From JBGAPI01 sp044221335 (GTDB taxonomy: Bacteria > Pseudomonadota > Gammaproteobacteria > Xanthomonadales > Ahniellaceae), in the NCBI GenBank assembly GCA_044221335.1, contig JBGAPI010000011.1:49367-113366 (forward strand): DNA of 64,000 nt. Reading direction: 5' to 3'. Position numbers and translations under genes: made by a program. The notes below the pieces were generated by a model. That model had not been told where the DNA came from and did no database searches. It saw nothing but the letters and a program-made list of their open reading frames with translations. Of the stretch, positions 35,841-44,033 are shown piece by piece. Numbering within the stretch: position 1 is the first letter of the stretch; every line of letters begins with the position of its first letter.

Positions 35841-37652
35841 ATGCAGAACCTCGTCGGCACGAGTCTCGGCCCCTACCAGATCATCGAACGCATCGCGCTC
35901 GGCGGCATGGCCGCGGTGTATCTAGCGCGGCAGCCGTCGACGCGACGCGAAGTCGCCGTCAAGGTGCTGGCGCTGAACGGCAGCGCGGACGCGGTCGAGA
36001 TCGAACGCTTCGAGCGCGAAGGACGGCTGCTCGCCGGCCTGCAGAATCCGCACATCCTGCCGGTGTTCGACTGCGGGATCAGCCACGACTACGCCTGGAT
36101 GGTCACGCCGCTCTTGCGTCACGGCGATCTCGAAGAGCGCCTCGCGCGCTGGGGCGAGCCACTGCCGCTGATGGAGGTCCGCCGGATCGGCCTGCAGCTC
36201 GCCGACGCGCTGTCCTGCGCCCACGCCGCCGGCATCGTGCACCGGGACCTGAAGCCCGCCAATGTGCTGGTCGATGGCCGCGGCAACTGCCTGCTGTCGG
36301 ACTTCGGCATCGCCAAGGGCAACGAGGCGCGCGGGCTGACCGCGGCCGGCATGGTGATCGGCACGCCGGACTACATGTCGCCGGAGCAGAGCCGCGGCGA
36401 GGCGGTCGACGGGCGCAGCGACCTGTACTGCCTCGGAGCGATCCTGTTCGAGCTCGCGACCTACCGCAAACCCTTCACCGGCCGCACCCCGGCGGAGCGG
36501 ATGATCCGCCGCGAGAGCGAGGAGGCGCCGGCGCCGAGTGCGGCCAATCCGGCCCTGCCGGTCGCCTTCGACCGGGTGGTGCTGCGCGCGATGCAGCGCG
36601 ACCCGGCCGCGCGCTACGCGACGGCCGACGAGTTCGCACAGGCGCTGCGCGAGGCGCTGCCGGAGTCCGAGTCCGTGACCGTCGAATCGACCGCCTCGAC
36701 CTCGCCGACGCCGCCGGCCGCCCTGCCCGCCGCCCCGGCTCCGCCGACCGTTCCGCCGGTGCCCGACCTGCAGGCGACCCGGCCCACGCCCGCGTTGCCC
36801 GCCCGCGGTCCCGCCGGCGCCGGGACGGAGGGGACGTCGAAGGCGCCGCTGCTGGATCTGGCGGGCCTGGCCGGCCTGCTGCTCGCCGCGGGTGGCGGCT
36901 GGGCACTTTGGCCGAAGGCGACGCCGACCGCGCCGTCGCGCGCGGTGCCGTCGAGCCCGGCCCCGACCCCGGCCCCGACCCCGGCTCCGAGCGCAGCCCC
37001 GAGTCCGGCGCCGATCCGCAGCCGAACGGCCCCGCCGCCCGCGGCGGCAGCGGCCGCCGCGACCGTCCTCGCCGACGGCTTCGACGAGGCCGCGGTCGAA
37101 GGCCGCTTCAACGACGCACGCTGGCAGGCGGTGCCCGGCGCGACTTCGACCGTGGTCGCGCAGCACGGCGGCGTGCTGCAGCTGTCCACCCGCGAGACGC
37201 TGCACGGGCTCTACGCGACGCTGCCGGGCACGGTCCCGCCGGGAGAAGTGTCGGCGCGCGTCCGGGTGCCAGGGGCACCGCAGGCGGCGCAAGGGACGAT
37301 CGGTGTGGTGCTGTCGTCCTATGCCCGGAACGGCACGGCGCCGTCCTGGTGGTTGTCCTGCTACCTGTTCGTCGAGGCCGGCAAGGCCGTCGCCACTCCG
37401 ACCTGCGCCGACATCCACGCGGCGAGCTTTCCGCAGTCCCGCGCGATCGCGCTCGGCGACTGGTCCGAGCTCACGCTGACCCGCGCCGGCGACGGCTACG
37501 ATCTCGCGGCCGGCGGCGAGCGCTTCGGCCACGTCGCGCTGCCGCCGGAGGATCCGCGGACTCCGCAGACCTGGTACGTGTCGCTGCTCGGCTGGTCGTC
37601 GGACGGCAGGACGGTGAGCGGGGAGTACGACGCGGTGCGCGTCGACCGCTGA
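35841..37652 (+). CDS. Membrane Ser/Thr protein kinase with extracytoplasmic C-terminal domain
   Basis: 603 residues from the ATG at 35841; an in-frame GTG at 35808 would add 11 residues. A PknB-type kinase domain covers 8-275: ALGGMAAVYLA, VAVK with K41, IVHRDLKPANVLV with D136, DFGIAKG, GTPDYMSPEQ. A Pro/Ala-rich linker follows, then one transmembrane helix (about 337-357, LLDLAGLAGLLLAAGGGWAL). A second Pro-Ala-Thr repeat linker leads to a C-terminal beta-rich domain (about 410-603: LADGFDEAAVEGRFNDARWQ ... WYVSLLGWSSDGRTVSGEYD) resembling concanavalin/laminin-G-like sugar-binding folds. Probably a surface-sensing kinase. Its start lies 95 bp after the hybrid kinase stop. Confidence 0.9.
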   Translation: MQNLVGTSLGPYQIIERIALGGMAAVYLARQPSTRREVAVKVLALNGSADAVEIERFEREGRLLAGLQNPHILPVFDCGISHDYAWMVTPLLRHGDLEERLARWGEPLPLMEVRRIGLQLADALSCAHAAGIVHRDLKPANVLVDGRGNCLLSDFGIAKGNEARGLTAAGMVIGTPDYMSPEQSRGEAVDGRSDLYCLGAILFELATYRKPFTGRTPAERMIRRESEEAPAPSAANPALPVAFDRVVLRAMQRDPAARYATADEFAQALREALPESESVTVESTASTSPTPPAALPAAPAPPTVPPVPDLQATRPTPALPARGPAGAGTEGTSKAPLLDLAGLAGLLLAAGGGWALWPKATPTAPSRAVPSSPAPTPAPTPAPSAAPSPAPIRSRTAPPPAAAAAAATVLADGFDEAAVEGRFNDARWQAVPGATSTVVAQHGGVLQLSTRETLHGLYATLPGTVPPGEVSARVRVPGAPQAAQGTIGVVLSSYARNGTAPSWWLSCYLFVEAGKAVATPTCADIHAASFPQSRAIALGDWSELTLTRAGDGYDLAAGGERFGHVALPPEDPRTPQTWYVSLLGWSSDGRTVSGEYDAVRVDR

Positions 37653-37660
37653 TGCCGTCG

Positions 37661-37685
37661 CGGAAGGGGCTTGCGCCCCTCCCGC
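37661..37685. terminator. Hairpin between convergent kinase and porin genes
   Basis: AGGGGC-TTGC-GCCCCT (37665-37680), extendable by flanking CGG/CCG pairs. It sits nine bases after the kinase stop and 31 bases beyond the porin stop on the other strand, so it could serve both genes. No T-run. Confidence 0.45.
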
Positions 37686-37716
37686 ATCGCAGCCGGTGCC
37701 GCTCTCCCCGGGCCTG

Positions 37717-38457
37717 TCAGAGCCCCATCGACAAGGACACCACGAATTTGTTGGTGGCCAGCGATCCGAACAGCTCGTCGCCGTGCTTGTTGGTGTCGAT
37801 GAAGGTGATCGAGCCGGTGAACGCGCCGAACTTGCGCGACAGGCCGATGCCGTAGTCGACATAACCCTTGCCGAGCGCATCGTCGAGGTCGTAGTAGCCG
37901 ACGTTGGTGTTGAGCGTGAGCTCCGCCGGCAGGTCGAACGCCGCCGATGCGCCGTAGTAGATGCCGTTCTCGCCGGAATTGAACACGTCGTTGCTGTAGC
38001 CCAGCGTGAAGGTGTAGTGGTCGTCGAAGGTGAGCTTGCCGATCAGCTCGTTGTAGTTGTAGTGGAAGCCGTTGCGCGTGCCCGGATAGTTGTAGCGCAG
38101 GAGCTGGATGTCGCCGGCCCACTGCTCGGCGAACTTGTGCTTGTAGCCGATGTAGGTGTCGATCTCGATGTTGGCGTGGTCTTCCACCGCGGCATTTTCC
38201 GGGGTGAAGTCGATCGACGAGCCCCAGATGCCGGCGTAGAAGCCCGACGGGTGGGTGTAGTCGAGCGCGGCCTGGAACGCCGGGTCTTCCTGCGACTGCG
38301 AGACGCCACGGAACTTGTAGTCGTTGACCAGCCACAAGGTGACGGCAAAGGGCTTGGCCTCCTCGGCGCCCGCGGCTTCCTCGGCGGGGGCGTCCTCCGC
38401 CCACAGCGGGGCGGACAGCAGCGAGAGGGCAATGGCAGCGATCAGCTTCGGTGTCAC
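37717..38457 (-). CDS. TorF-family putative porin
   Basis: 246 residues from GTG 38457-38455, preceded by GAGGAGAGCCCCT. Signal peptide MTPKLIAAIALSLLSAPLWA. The mature part is acidic at first (AEDAPAEEAAGAEEAK), then VTLWLVNDYKFRGVSQSQED, the family's conserved start, and repeated amphipathic beta strands with aromatic ends (GFYAGIWGSSIDFTPENAAV, NIEIDTYIGYKHKF, VGYYDLDDALGKGYVDYGIG). It ends in a strand with a terminal hydrophobic pattern typical of outer-membrane barrels. The family (formerly conserved hypothetical TIGR02001) is thought to form outer-membrane pores; substrate unknown. Confidence 0.88.
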   Translation of the reverse strand: MTPKLIAAIALSLLSAPLWAEDAPAEEAAGAEEAKPFAVTLWLVNDYKFRGVSQSQEDPAFQAALDYTHPSGFYAGIWGSSIDFTPENAAVEDHANIEIDTYIGYKHKFAEQWAGDIQLLRYNYPGTRNGFHYNYNELIGKLTFDDHYTFTLGYSNDVFNSGENGIYYGASAAFDLPAELTLNTNVGYYDLDDALGKGYVDYGIGLSRKFGAFTGSITFIDTNKHGDELFGSLATNKFVVSLSMGL

Positions 38458-38513
38458 AGGGGCTCTCCTCGGTGGTAGGTGGCCCCGTATTAACAGAATT
38501 TTTGCGAGCGTGT

Positions 38514-38548
38514 ATTCGGATCGTGGCGCGGCGCGCCACGATCCGAAT
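38514..38548 (-). terminator. Perfect 16-bp hairpin after the epimerase gene
   Basis: ATTCGGATCGTGGCGC, three bases, GCGCCACGATCCGAAT. On the minus strand it begins inside the epimerase stop codon (TGA at 38550-38548). The stem is very stable, but the next bases are ATACACG rather than a T-run, with AAAAATT further on. Likely the 3' boundary of the xrtH-epimerase transcript. Confidence 0.6.
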
Positions 38549-39360
38549 CATTGGAAAGATTCTTGAATGATCCGGTCGTAACCCGCCCGGAAATCGGGGA
38601 TCTTGAAGGAGAAGCCAGCGGACTGGAGGCGTTGGCTGCTGATCCGGCGGTCCGGGGCCTCCGCGTCGGCAGAGCGGGGCAGGCGCGGCAAGCCGAGCCG
38701 GTCGGCGAGGTGGTCGATGACCTCGAACTCGCGCGCCGGGTTGGGATCGGTCGCGTTGATCGCCGGGCCGAGCCCGGGTCGGTCGGCGACGAACAGCAGC
38801 GCCGCCGCGAGGTCGTCGATGTGGATGCGGTGGGTCCAGCGGCGGGACACGGTGCCGCGGTGCTGCCTCACCTTCTCGATCAGCATCGTGCGGCCCGGCC
38901 CGTAGATGCCGGACGCCCGAACGCAGGTGACCCGCTCGGCCAGCGCGGCCGCTGCAAGCTCGGCCTCGCGCAGCGCGAGGCCGTTCCAGGCCGGATCCGC
39001 CGTGGTCGTCTCCTCGTCGACCCAATCGACGGCGGCCGCGCCGTAGACCGCGGTACTGGAGACGAACACGGCACGCCGGGGTCGCGCGGCGCGGCGCGCG
39101 AGGGCGGCGGCGAGACGGGCGACGCCGTCGACGAACAGCGCGCGATAGGCCACCGGCGTGCGCTCGGTGGGCGCGACGATCACGCTGACGAGATCGATGC
39201 CCGCCGGAAGGGTGCCGGGGTCGATCGCCGCGGCGAGGTCGAGCGCGAGGCTGCCGTCGGCGCCGCTGCGGCGGGCGACGATCACCTCGTCACCGCGCCG
39301 ACGGTGCAGCGCGGCGACCCGCGTGCCGAGGTCTCCCGCACCGACCAGGAGGACCCTCAT
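38548..39360 (-). CDS. NAD-dependent epimerase/dehydratase-like protein (YeeZ-like)
   Basis: 270 residues from ATG 39360-39358. The N-terminal Rossmann motif is MRVLLVGAGDLGTRVAALHR, and AVFVSSTAVYGAAAVDWVDE supplies the Ser/Tyr region, followed by RASGIYGPGRTMLIEKVRQ and HRIHIDDLAAALLFVADRPG. This fits the extended SDR branch of YeeZ-like nucleoside-diphosphate-sugar epimerase homologues, whose substrates are mostly unknown. The usual YxxxK lysine is not evident after the Tyr, so catalysis may be altered. It starts eight bases after the xrtH stop and is probably co-transcribed with it. Confidence 0.85.
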   Translation of the reverse strand: MRVLLVGAGDLGTRVAALHRRRGDEVIVARRSGADGSLALDLAAAIDPGTLPAGIDLVSVIVAPTERTPVAYRALFVDGVARLAAALARRAARPRRAVFVSSTAVYGAAAVDWVDEETTTADPAWNGLALREAELAAAALAERVTCVRASGIYGPGRTMLIEKVRQHRGTVSRRWTHRIHIDDLAAALLFVADRPGLGPAINATDPNPAREFEVIDHLADRLGLPRLPRSADAEAPDRRISSQRLQSAGFSFKIPDFRAGYDRIIQESFQ

Positions 39361-39368
39361 CGCGGCGT

Positions 39369-39878
39369 TCAGGTCGCCGGAGCGGCCGCCGGCGCGTCGT
39401 CGATCGGCGGCAGGTAGCGCAGCCAGATCAGGAACACCACCAGCGCGTCGATGATGATCAGCGCCTGCCACAGGTAGAGGTGGAACCACTCGAACCAGGT
39501 CTGGTTCCACTGGCCGAGGTAGAACAGGCTGATGATCCGGACCAGGTTCAGCGCCTGGATCGCGACGAAGCCGATGCCGAGGCCGACCCACTTGTTCTTC
39601 CACGGCGACGGGAAGGCGAGGATCGCGGCGACCAGGATGATCACCGCCTCGACGCCGTTGCAGCCGCGCTCGATGGTGACGGAGAAGCCCGTCGCGGCGT
39701 TCATCAGCTGCTTGCCGTGGGCTTCCACCCGGCTGTCGAAGATGTGGGTGATGAACGCGCTGACGTGGGCCAGCGAGGTGGTGAACGGATTCACCACGTG
39801 CTGCTCCACCGGATTCAGCACATACAGGCCGAACAGGGTGGGCAGCAGGATCAGGAACAGCAGGATGAATCGGATCAT
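39369..39878 (-). CDS. xrtH: Exosortase H
   Basis: 169 residues with about five transmembrane helices, the compact length of the XrtH subtype. The active-site cysteine lies in ERGCNGVEAVIIL, the arginine in LNLVRIISLFYLGQW, and the histidine in WFEWFHLYLWQALIIID, giving the Cys-Arg-His triad of exosortases. These cleave and anchor proteins with C-terminal sorting signals; XrtH is the type paired with IPTLxxWG-CTERM proteins. No protein with that signal was found in the window, so substrates must be elsewhere. It is upstream of and next to the epimerase gene. Confidence 0.9.
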   Translation of the reverse strand: MIRFILLFLILLPTLFGLYVLNPVEQHVVNPFTTSLAHVSAFITHIFDSRVEAHGKQLMNAATGFSVTIERGCNGVEAVIILVAAILAFPSPWKNKWVGLGIGFVAIQALNLVRIISLFYLGQWNQTWFEWFHLYLWQALIIIDALVVFLIWLRYLPPIDDAPAAAPAT

Positions 39879-39908
39879 GGGCGTGGAAACGACCTACAGC
39901 CGCGCATC

Positions 39909-39941
39909 GTAGCCCGGATGGAGCGGCAGCGGAATCCGGGA
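39909..39941. repeat. Short imperfect hairpin, CCCGGAT...ATCCGGG family
   Basis: TAGCCCGGATGGAGCGGCAG then CGGAATCCGGGA: a 7-bp stem (39913-39919 with 39934-39940). This is a widely dispersed type of intergenic repeat in proteobacteria. It lies upstream of the xrtH start. Confidence 0.55.
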
Positions 39942-39969
39942 AGGCCGGTGCGGCGGGGTGACGCGCGGT

Positions 39970-41184
39970 TCACGGCGACGGTGGCTCCGGCGGCAGGTCG
40001 ACGCAGTCGGGGTCGCGACGACGGTCCGCGTCCAGCAGGGCGTCCCCGTCCATCGTGCGCGTCACCCGGAAGTACCAGGTCTCGGCGCGATCGACCCGGT
40101 CCACCGCGATCAGCTCCTGGGAATGGCGGCAACGCGCCACGGGGCCGAACTGCAGGGTCTCGCCGCGCTCCGCGGCGAAGTCGGCCTTCAGCGAGCGCAG
40201 CCGGTCGCGCGCCTCCGGCACGGTCCAGGACAGCGCCTCGTCCGGTTCCGCGACGATCCACTCGTCGACGAAGTCGCGCATCGACTCGGCGACCGGCGGC
40301 ACCCGCACGAGCCGCTCGCCGTCGAACTGGTAGCGATGGATGAACGCGCGGTTGTGCACGCCCAGGTCGATGCTGCCGGCGCGGAAGCGGAACTCGACGC
40401 CGTCCGCGGACACGCGGGGGGCATCGTCGTCCGGGTCCTGCCAGATCGGATGGCGGCGCTCGACCAGCTTTTCCGGCGCGTCGGGGTTCACGCCAGGACG
40501 CAGCGCGACGTAATGCAACGTCGACCAGGCGGAGGAACACCACGGCGCGATCACGGACGCGGCCGCGTGCCAGCGCCCGTCGGCGGCCACCGGCGACAAC
40601 CGGACCTGCAGGCCGCCGTGGGCGTCTGCGATGCTGGCGTAGGGCGGCGCGCGCCAGCGCAGTCGTTCGTGCCAGCCGTCGCTGCCCGCCTCGAACACCG
40701 CGAGCAGGCTGTCGCGGCCGCACTGGATGCCGATGTCGGCGGTCACGGTGATCCGGGGCCGGGGACCGGCCTCGACGGCGACCTGGAACTCGATCTCGCG
40801 GCCGTAGGCGCTGGCCCTCTCGTCGGCGACGTCGCGCGCGGTCGCCGCGACCGCGAGCTGCTCGGGCACCCGTTCCTGCAGCGCGTCGAGCAGGTCGGCA
40901 TTCACCGTCACCGGATCCGCCGGCGCACAGGCGACGCGCTCCGCGACCAGTGCCTGCAGCTGGTCCTTCAGCGCCTCGAGGGTACGGCCGACGGCGGCCG
41001 ACACCACGGTCGGGTCGTCGATCCGCTCTGCCGCGAGCTCGCTCCGCAGCGTCGCGATCGCCGCGGCGCGCTGGCCGAGCTGTCGCTCGTCGCAGCCGAC
41101 GGCATGCGCCGCGGTCGAAGCCAGCGCGAGCAGCGCCGCGCACGCCCACCGCCTTCGACCCGCGCCCGCCGTGCCCCTGCTCAT
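39970..41184 (-). CDS. Secreted protein of unknown function, 404 aa
   Basis: Signal sequence RRRWACAALLALASTAAHA followed by a mature chain with a helical N-terminal third (DERQLGQRAAAIATLRSELA ... LEALKDQLQALVAERVA) and a beta-rich remainder (GREIEFQVAVEAGPRPRITV, DIGIQCGRDSLL, GVEFRFRAGSIDLGVHNRAF). Cysteines at several places could form disulfides. The C-terminus is Pro/Glu-rich (DCVDLPPEPPSP). No known domain recognised. It precedes xrtH on the same strand by 91 bp with the CCCGGAT repeat between, so co-transcription is doubtful. It lacks a CTERM-type sorting tail. Confidence 0.7.
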   Translation of the reverse strand: MSRGTAGAGRRRWACAALLALASTAAHAVGCDERQLGQRAAAIATLRSELAAERIDDPTVVSAAVGRTLEALKDQLQALVAERVACAPADPVTVNADLLDALQERVPEQLAVAATARDVADERASAYGREIEFQVAVEAGPRPRITVTADIGIQCGRDSLLAVFEAGSDGWHERLRWRAPPYASIADAHGGLQVRLSPVAADGRWHAAASVIAPWCSSAWSTLHYVALRPGVNPDAPEKLVERRHPIWQDPDDDAPRVSADGVEFRFRAGSIDLGVHNRAFIHRYQFDGERLVRVPPVAESMRDFVDEWIVAEPDEALSWTVPEARDRLRSLKADFAAERGETLQFGPVARCRHSQELIAVDRVDRAETWYFRVTRTMDGDALLDADRRRDPDCVDLPPEPPSP

Positions 41185-41562
41185 CCACTCGCTCTCGATG
41201 CGATCGATGCCGCGATGCTGTCACGCGCCCGCGCGGCGGCGATGCGAGCACCGCCGGCGCCCGCGAATCGCCCGCGCCGCGGCCGCATCGACGCCGATAC
41301 CGACGCGGGAATCGAAACCGAAACTGAATGACGACATCGCGGCAAGTTGTTGATCGAACAACGGGATGTCGGAAAGTTCCGGTCGCCCATCGACCGCTTT
41401 GCGGGCGCGTTCAGCGACCCGCGCCCAAGCTGATCCCGTCGCTGGCGAGGCGCTCCACTCCTCGGCCCGGGATCCGAGACCCCCGCCGTCGCCCACGGCA
41501 CGGTCGCCAGCGATTTCCGCCCACCCGCGCGAGCCCCGCTCGCGCCGACACGGAGAACCGCC
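41185..41562. other. 378-bp intergenic stretch
   Basis: No credible gene. It holds the promoters for the divergent genes at 41184 and 41563. The only clear structure is GTTGTT-GATCG-AACAAC at 41346-41362, a 6-5-6 inverted repeat in a locally AT-richer segment that could be a regulator site. Confidence 0.5.
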
Positions 41563-42012
41563 ATGCCCGAAGTGCATCGCAAGCTCGATATCCAGGTGAT
41601 CGGCCAGGCCGCCGTCCACGAACTCCACCAGACCCGCGTGCTGCTGCAACACGGTGAAGCGGTCGCCCGGGATCAAGAGGTCGCTCGCGCCTTCGGCCTG
41701 TGCGCTCGCATCCACGCCGACCTGCTGGCCGATCTCGCCCGTGCCGGACTGTTGGTCGACGCGCCGGCGCCGAGCTTCACGCCGCTCGACACGCCGACCG
41801 TCGGCAGCCTCGACGAGGTGCTCGCGATCAATGACTTCGCCAGCGCCGGCGTGATGCTGCGCCGACACATGGCCCGCACCGTCGAGCTGCTCGAGTGCCT
41901 GTTCGCGGACTACCCGTCGATGCAGGTGCGGCGCGCGATCAAGGTGCACTTCGGCCGCGTGCTGCGCAGCGTCGAGATCATGCGCCGCCTGTCGCTGCGG
42001 CACGCCGCCTGA
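41563..42012 (+). CDS. Hypothetical all-helical protein, 149 aa
   Basis: Starts MPEVHRKLDIQVIGQAAVHE after CACGGAGAACCGCC (GGAG site). Predicted all-alpha with four long helices and several histidines and acidic residues on helices (HELHQTRVLLQHGEAVARDQ, HADLLADLARAGLL, LRRHMARTVELLECLFADYP, VRRAIKVHFGRVLRSVEIMR). This layout is compatible with a four-helix bundle, possibly metal-binding, but the typical ExxH spacing of ferritins is not clear. No signal peptide. Function unknown. It converges with the rhodanese gene. Confidence 0.7.
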   Translation: MPEVHRKLDIQVIGQAAVHELHQTRVLLQHGEAVARDQEVARAFGLCARIHADLLADLARAGLLVDAPAPSFTPLDTPTVGSLDEVLAINDFASAGVMLRRHMARTVELLECLFADYPSMQVRRAIKVHFGRVLRSVEIMRRLSLRHAA

Positions 42013-42039
42013 ACCTGACGGGGGCGGCACGGCGACACG

Positions 42040-42597
42040 CTAGCGCGCTGCCGCTGCCGCCGCCGCGACTTCGCTGCCCTCGAAGGGCAGCGCGGTCGCG
42101 GCGACATCGAGGTAGGGACCGAGTTCGTAGACGTTGTCGTAGCCGTAGGCCCTGAGCGACGACCAGGTCGACAGGTTGAGCGAGGCGCGCGCGACCTTGG
42201 TCGGGAACGCGGTCGGGCTGCCGGAGAAATTGTTGTTGCAGTAGATCAGCACCTTGGTGGACTTCGCCGGCAGCACTCGCGCAAGACGGTCCGCGGTGAA
42301 GTCGGTGAACGGCAGGTTGACCGCGCCGGCGAGGTGGCGCAGCGCGTAGGCATCGGCACTGCGGGCATCGAGCAGCACGGTACCGGGCTCGTGCATCGCC
42401 GCGAGGAAGTCGGCCTCGTCGAGGCGGCGCAGCTCGCGCAGCGACTGGGTGTTCTGCACCAGCTGGCGATAGCCGGCGTAGTTGATCTCGGGATTCTCGG
42501 GGGCCGCGGCCACTGCCACGGCGGCACCGGTCAGCGCCAGCAGCACGATCAGCCCCTCGCGCGCGAGGGTCGCGACCGGCGAAGTCGAAGGACGCAT
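42040..42597 (-). CDS. Periplasmic rhodanese-like protein
   Basis: 185 residues from ATG 42597-42595 with AGGAGAACTCC upstream. An N-terminal hydrophobic segment (LIVLLALTGAAVAVAAA) acts as signal peptide or anchor. A single rhodanese domain follows: LLDARSADAYALRHLAGAVN and the active-site loop IYCNNNFSGSPTAFPTK with the catalytic Cys. The loop is longer than the six-residue loop of sulfurtransferases, as in periplasmic PspE-like or CDC25-like variants. The C-terminus is poly-Ala (EVAAAAAAAR). Divergent from the outer-membrane protein at 42791. Confidence 0.85.
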   Translation of the reverse strand: MRPSTSPVATLAREGLIVLLALTGAAVAVAAAPENPEINYAGYRQLVQNTQSLRELRRLDEADFLAAMHEPGTVLLDARSADAYALRHLAGAVNLPFTDFTADRLARVLPAKSTKVLIYCNNNFSGSPTAFPTKVARASLNLSTWSSLRAYGYDNVYELGPYLDVAATALPFEGSEVAAAAAAAR

Positions 42598-42790
42598 GGA
42601 GTTCTCCTGCGAAGACCCCGCGCGTCGCCACGGCGGCGGCGCGGGCGGGTCACGCTGCGACAGCGGACCCGTCGACGAGTTCCGTGGTCGCTGGAACCCG
42701 GGCGAAGGCGAACTCTCGGGTCGGACGGACGTCAGACTGCCGCAGTCATCTTCAGGCTTCCCCGAATCGATCCCTCGACGGAACCGTCCC

Positions 42791-43423
42791 ATGCGCAACC
42801 TGTTTCGCGTCGGCATCCTGGCCGCCGGCCTCTGCAGCATCCTTCCGGCCCATGCCGGTTCCTGGTCGGTCCAGGGCGGCTACCAGAACCTCGACCTCGA
42901 CGCGGGCGACAGCGTCGCTCCCGCGCGCCACGGCGAATTCCTCGGCGCGAGCTACTGGGTCACGCCGGATCTCGCCGTCGATCTCGTCGTCGCCACGGCC
43001 AAGGGAATTCCGGACAGCTTCACGCTGATGCACACCCGTCGTTTCGACAGCCTCGGCATCGGCGGCCGCAAGGCGTGGGAGCTGTCGCCGCAATGGACGC
43101 TCGACGCCAGCGCCGGCGTCGACTTCCTGCGCGTCGATCGCGAACTGGTGCGCTTCGACCGGATTCCGGACAGTCCGAATGGGGACTTCAACGTGTCGAC
43201 CGTCACCTACTTCGATCACCGCCGCCACGATCTCGCATCCTACGTCGGACTCGGGGTCGGCTGGCATCCGGATCGGGACTGGACGCTGCGCCTCGACGCA
43301 CGTCGCAGCTGGACCGGGGTCGGCGTGACTTGCCAGGACAGCCCCGCGGCGCTCGTCTGCGGCGACGATGCGAGCGCGCGCCTCTTCGCGCTGCGCTTCG
43401 GCGCCGAATACCGTTTCCACTGA
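42791..43423 (+). CDS. Outer-membrane beta-barrel protein (OmpW-like)
   Basis: 210 residues from the ATG at 42791; the longer open frame upstream is antisense to the rhodanese leader. Signal peptide MRNLFRVGILAAGLCSILPAHA, then WSVQGGYQNLDLDAGDSVAP and alternating strands: ASYWVTPDLAVDLVVATAKG, SPQWTLDASAGVDFLRVDRE, DLASYVGLGVGWHPDRDWTL. The last strand ends EYRFH, with the terminal aromatic expected of outer-membrane barrels nearby. Small barrels of this OmpW/OmpA-type have uncertain transport roles. It converges with the Lrp gene. Confidence 0.8.
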   Translation: MRNLFRVGILAAGLCSILPAHAGSWSVQGGYQNLDLDAGDSVAPARHGEFLGASYWVTPDLAVDLVVATAKGIPDSFTLMHTRRFDSLGIGGRKAWELSPQWTLDASAGVDFLRVDRELVRFDRIPDSPNGDFNVSTVTYFDHRRHDLASYVGLGVGWHPDRDWTLRLDARRSWTGVGVTCQDSPAALVCGDDASARLFALRFGAEYRFH

Positions 43424-43441
43424 GCCGCCGGGGGACCCCGC

Positions 43442-43927
43442 TCAGCCGGCGTCGATCGGCACCGCGAGCCCGACCTTCACCCGCTCGAGAACCACGTGGG
43501 TCGTGAAGCTCTTCACGTTGTCGTCGGACAGCAGCGCGCGGCGGGTGAAGGCCTCGAAGGACTCCATGTCCGGCGACAGCACGATCAGCATGAAGTCGCT
43601 GGTTCCGGTCACGTAGTAGCACTGCTGCACCGACGGCTCGGCGGCGATGCGCTTGCGGAAGCGCGCGAGGTCGGCGGCGCGTTCGTGCTCGAGATCGACG
43701 CTGACGATGCAGGTGAGCGCGGTGCCGAGCGCGCGCGGCGCCAGTTGCGCCGTCTCGCGCTCGATCACGCCGAGCTCGCGCAGCCGCTTCAGGCGCCGCT
43801 GCACCGCGGCCGCCGACAGACCGACGGCCTCGCCGAGCGCGCGCGCCGGCTGCCGGGTGTCGTGCTGCCAGAGGGCGAGCAGCCGCCGGTCCAGGCGGTC
43901 GAGGTCGGTGTCGTCGGGTTTGCTCAT
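43442..43927 (-). CDS. Lrp/AsnC-family transcriptional regulator
   Basis: 161 residues. The N-terminal HTH (LDRLDRRLLALWQHDTRQPA, ALGEAVGLSAAAVQRRLKRL, RELGVIERETA) is followed by the RAM ligand-binding domain (TCIVSVDLEHERAADLARFR ... VQQCYYVTGTSDFMLIVLSP ... VKSFTTHVVLERVKVGLAVP). Such regulators sense amino acids as octamers. It is divergent from the deformylase-dehydratase fusion gene 106 bp away, so it probably controls that gene, matching an amino-acid-acting enzyme. Confidence 0.93.
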   Translation of the reverse strand: MSKPDDTDLDRLDRRLLALWQHDTRQPARALGEAVGLSAAAVQRRLKRLRELGVIERETAQLAPRALGTALTCIVSVDLEHERAADLARFRKRIAAEPSVQQCYYVTGTSDFMLIVLSPDMESFEAFTRRALLSDDNVKSFTTHVVLERVKVGLAVPIDAG

Positions 43928-44033
43928 CGCCGGGACGGATCGCGCGGCGAAGCCGCAAGCGCGGCCGTCCGAATGCGGCGCCGCGACCCGGTCACGGGCC
44001 TAGGCTGTCGTCCTCGCATCGGGAGCAGCAGAC

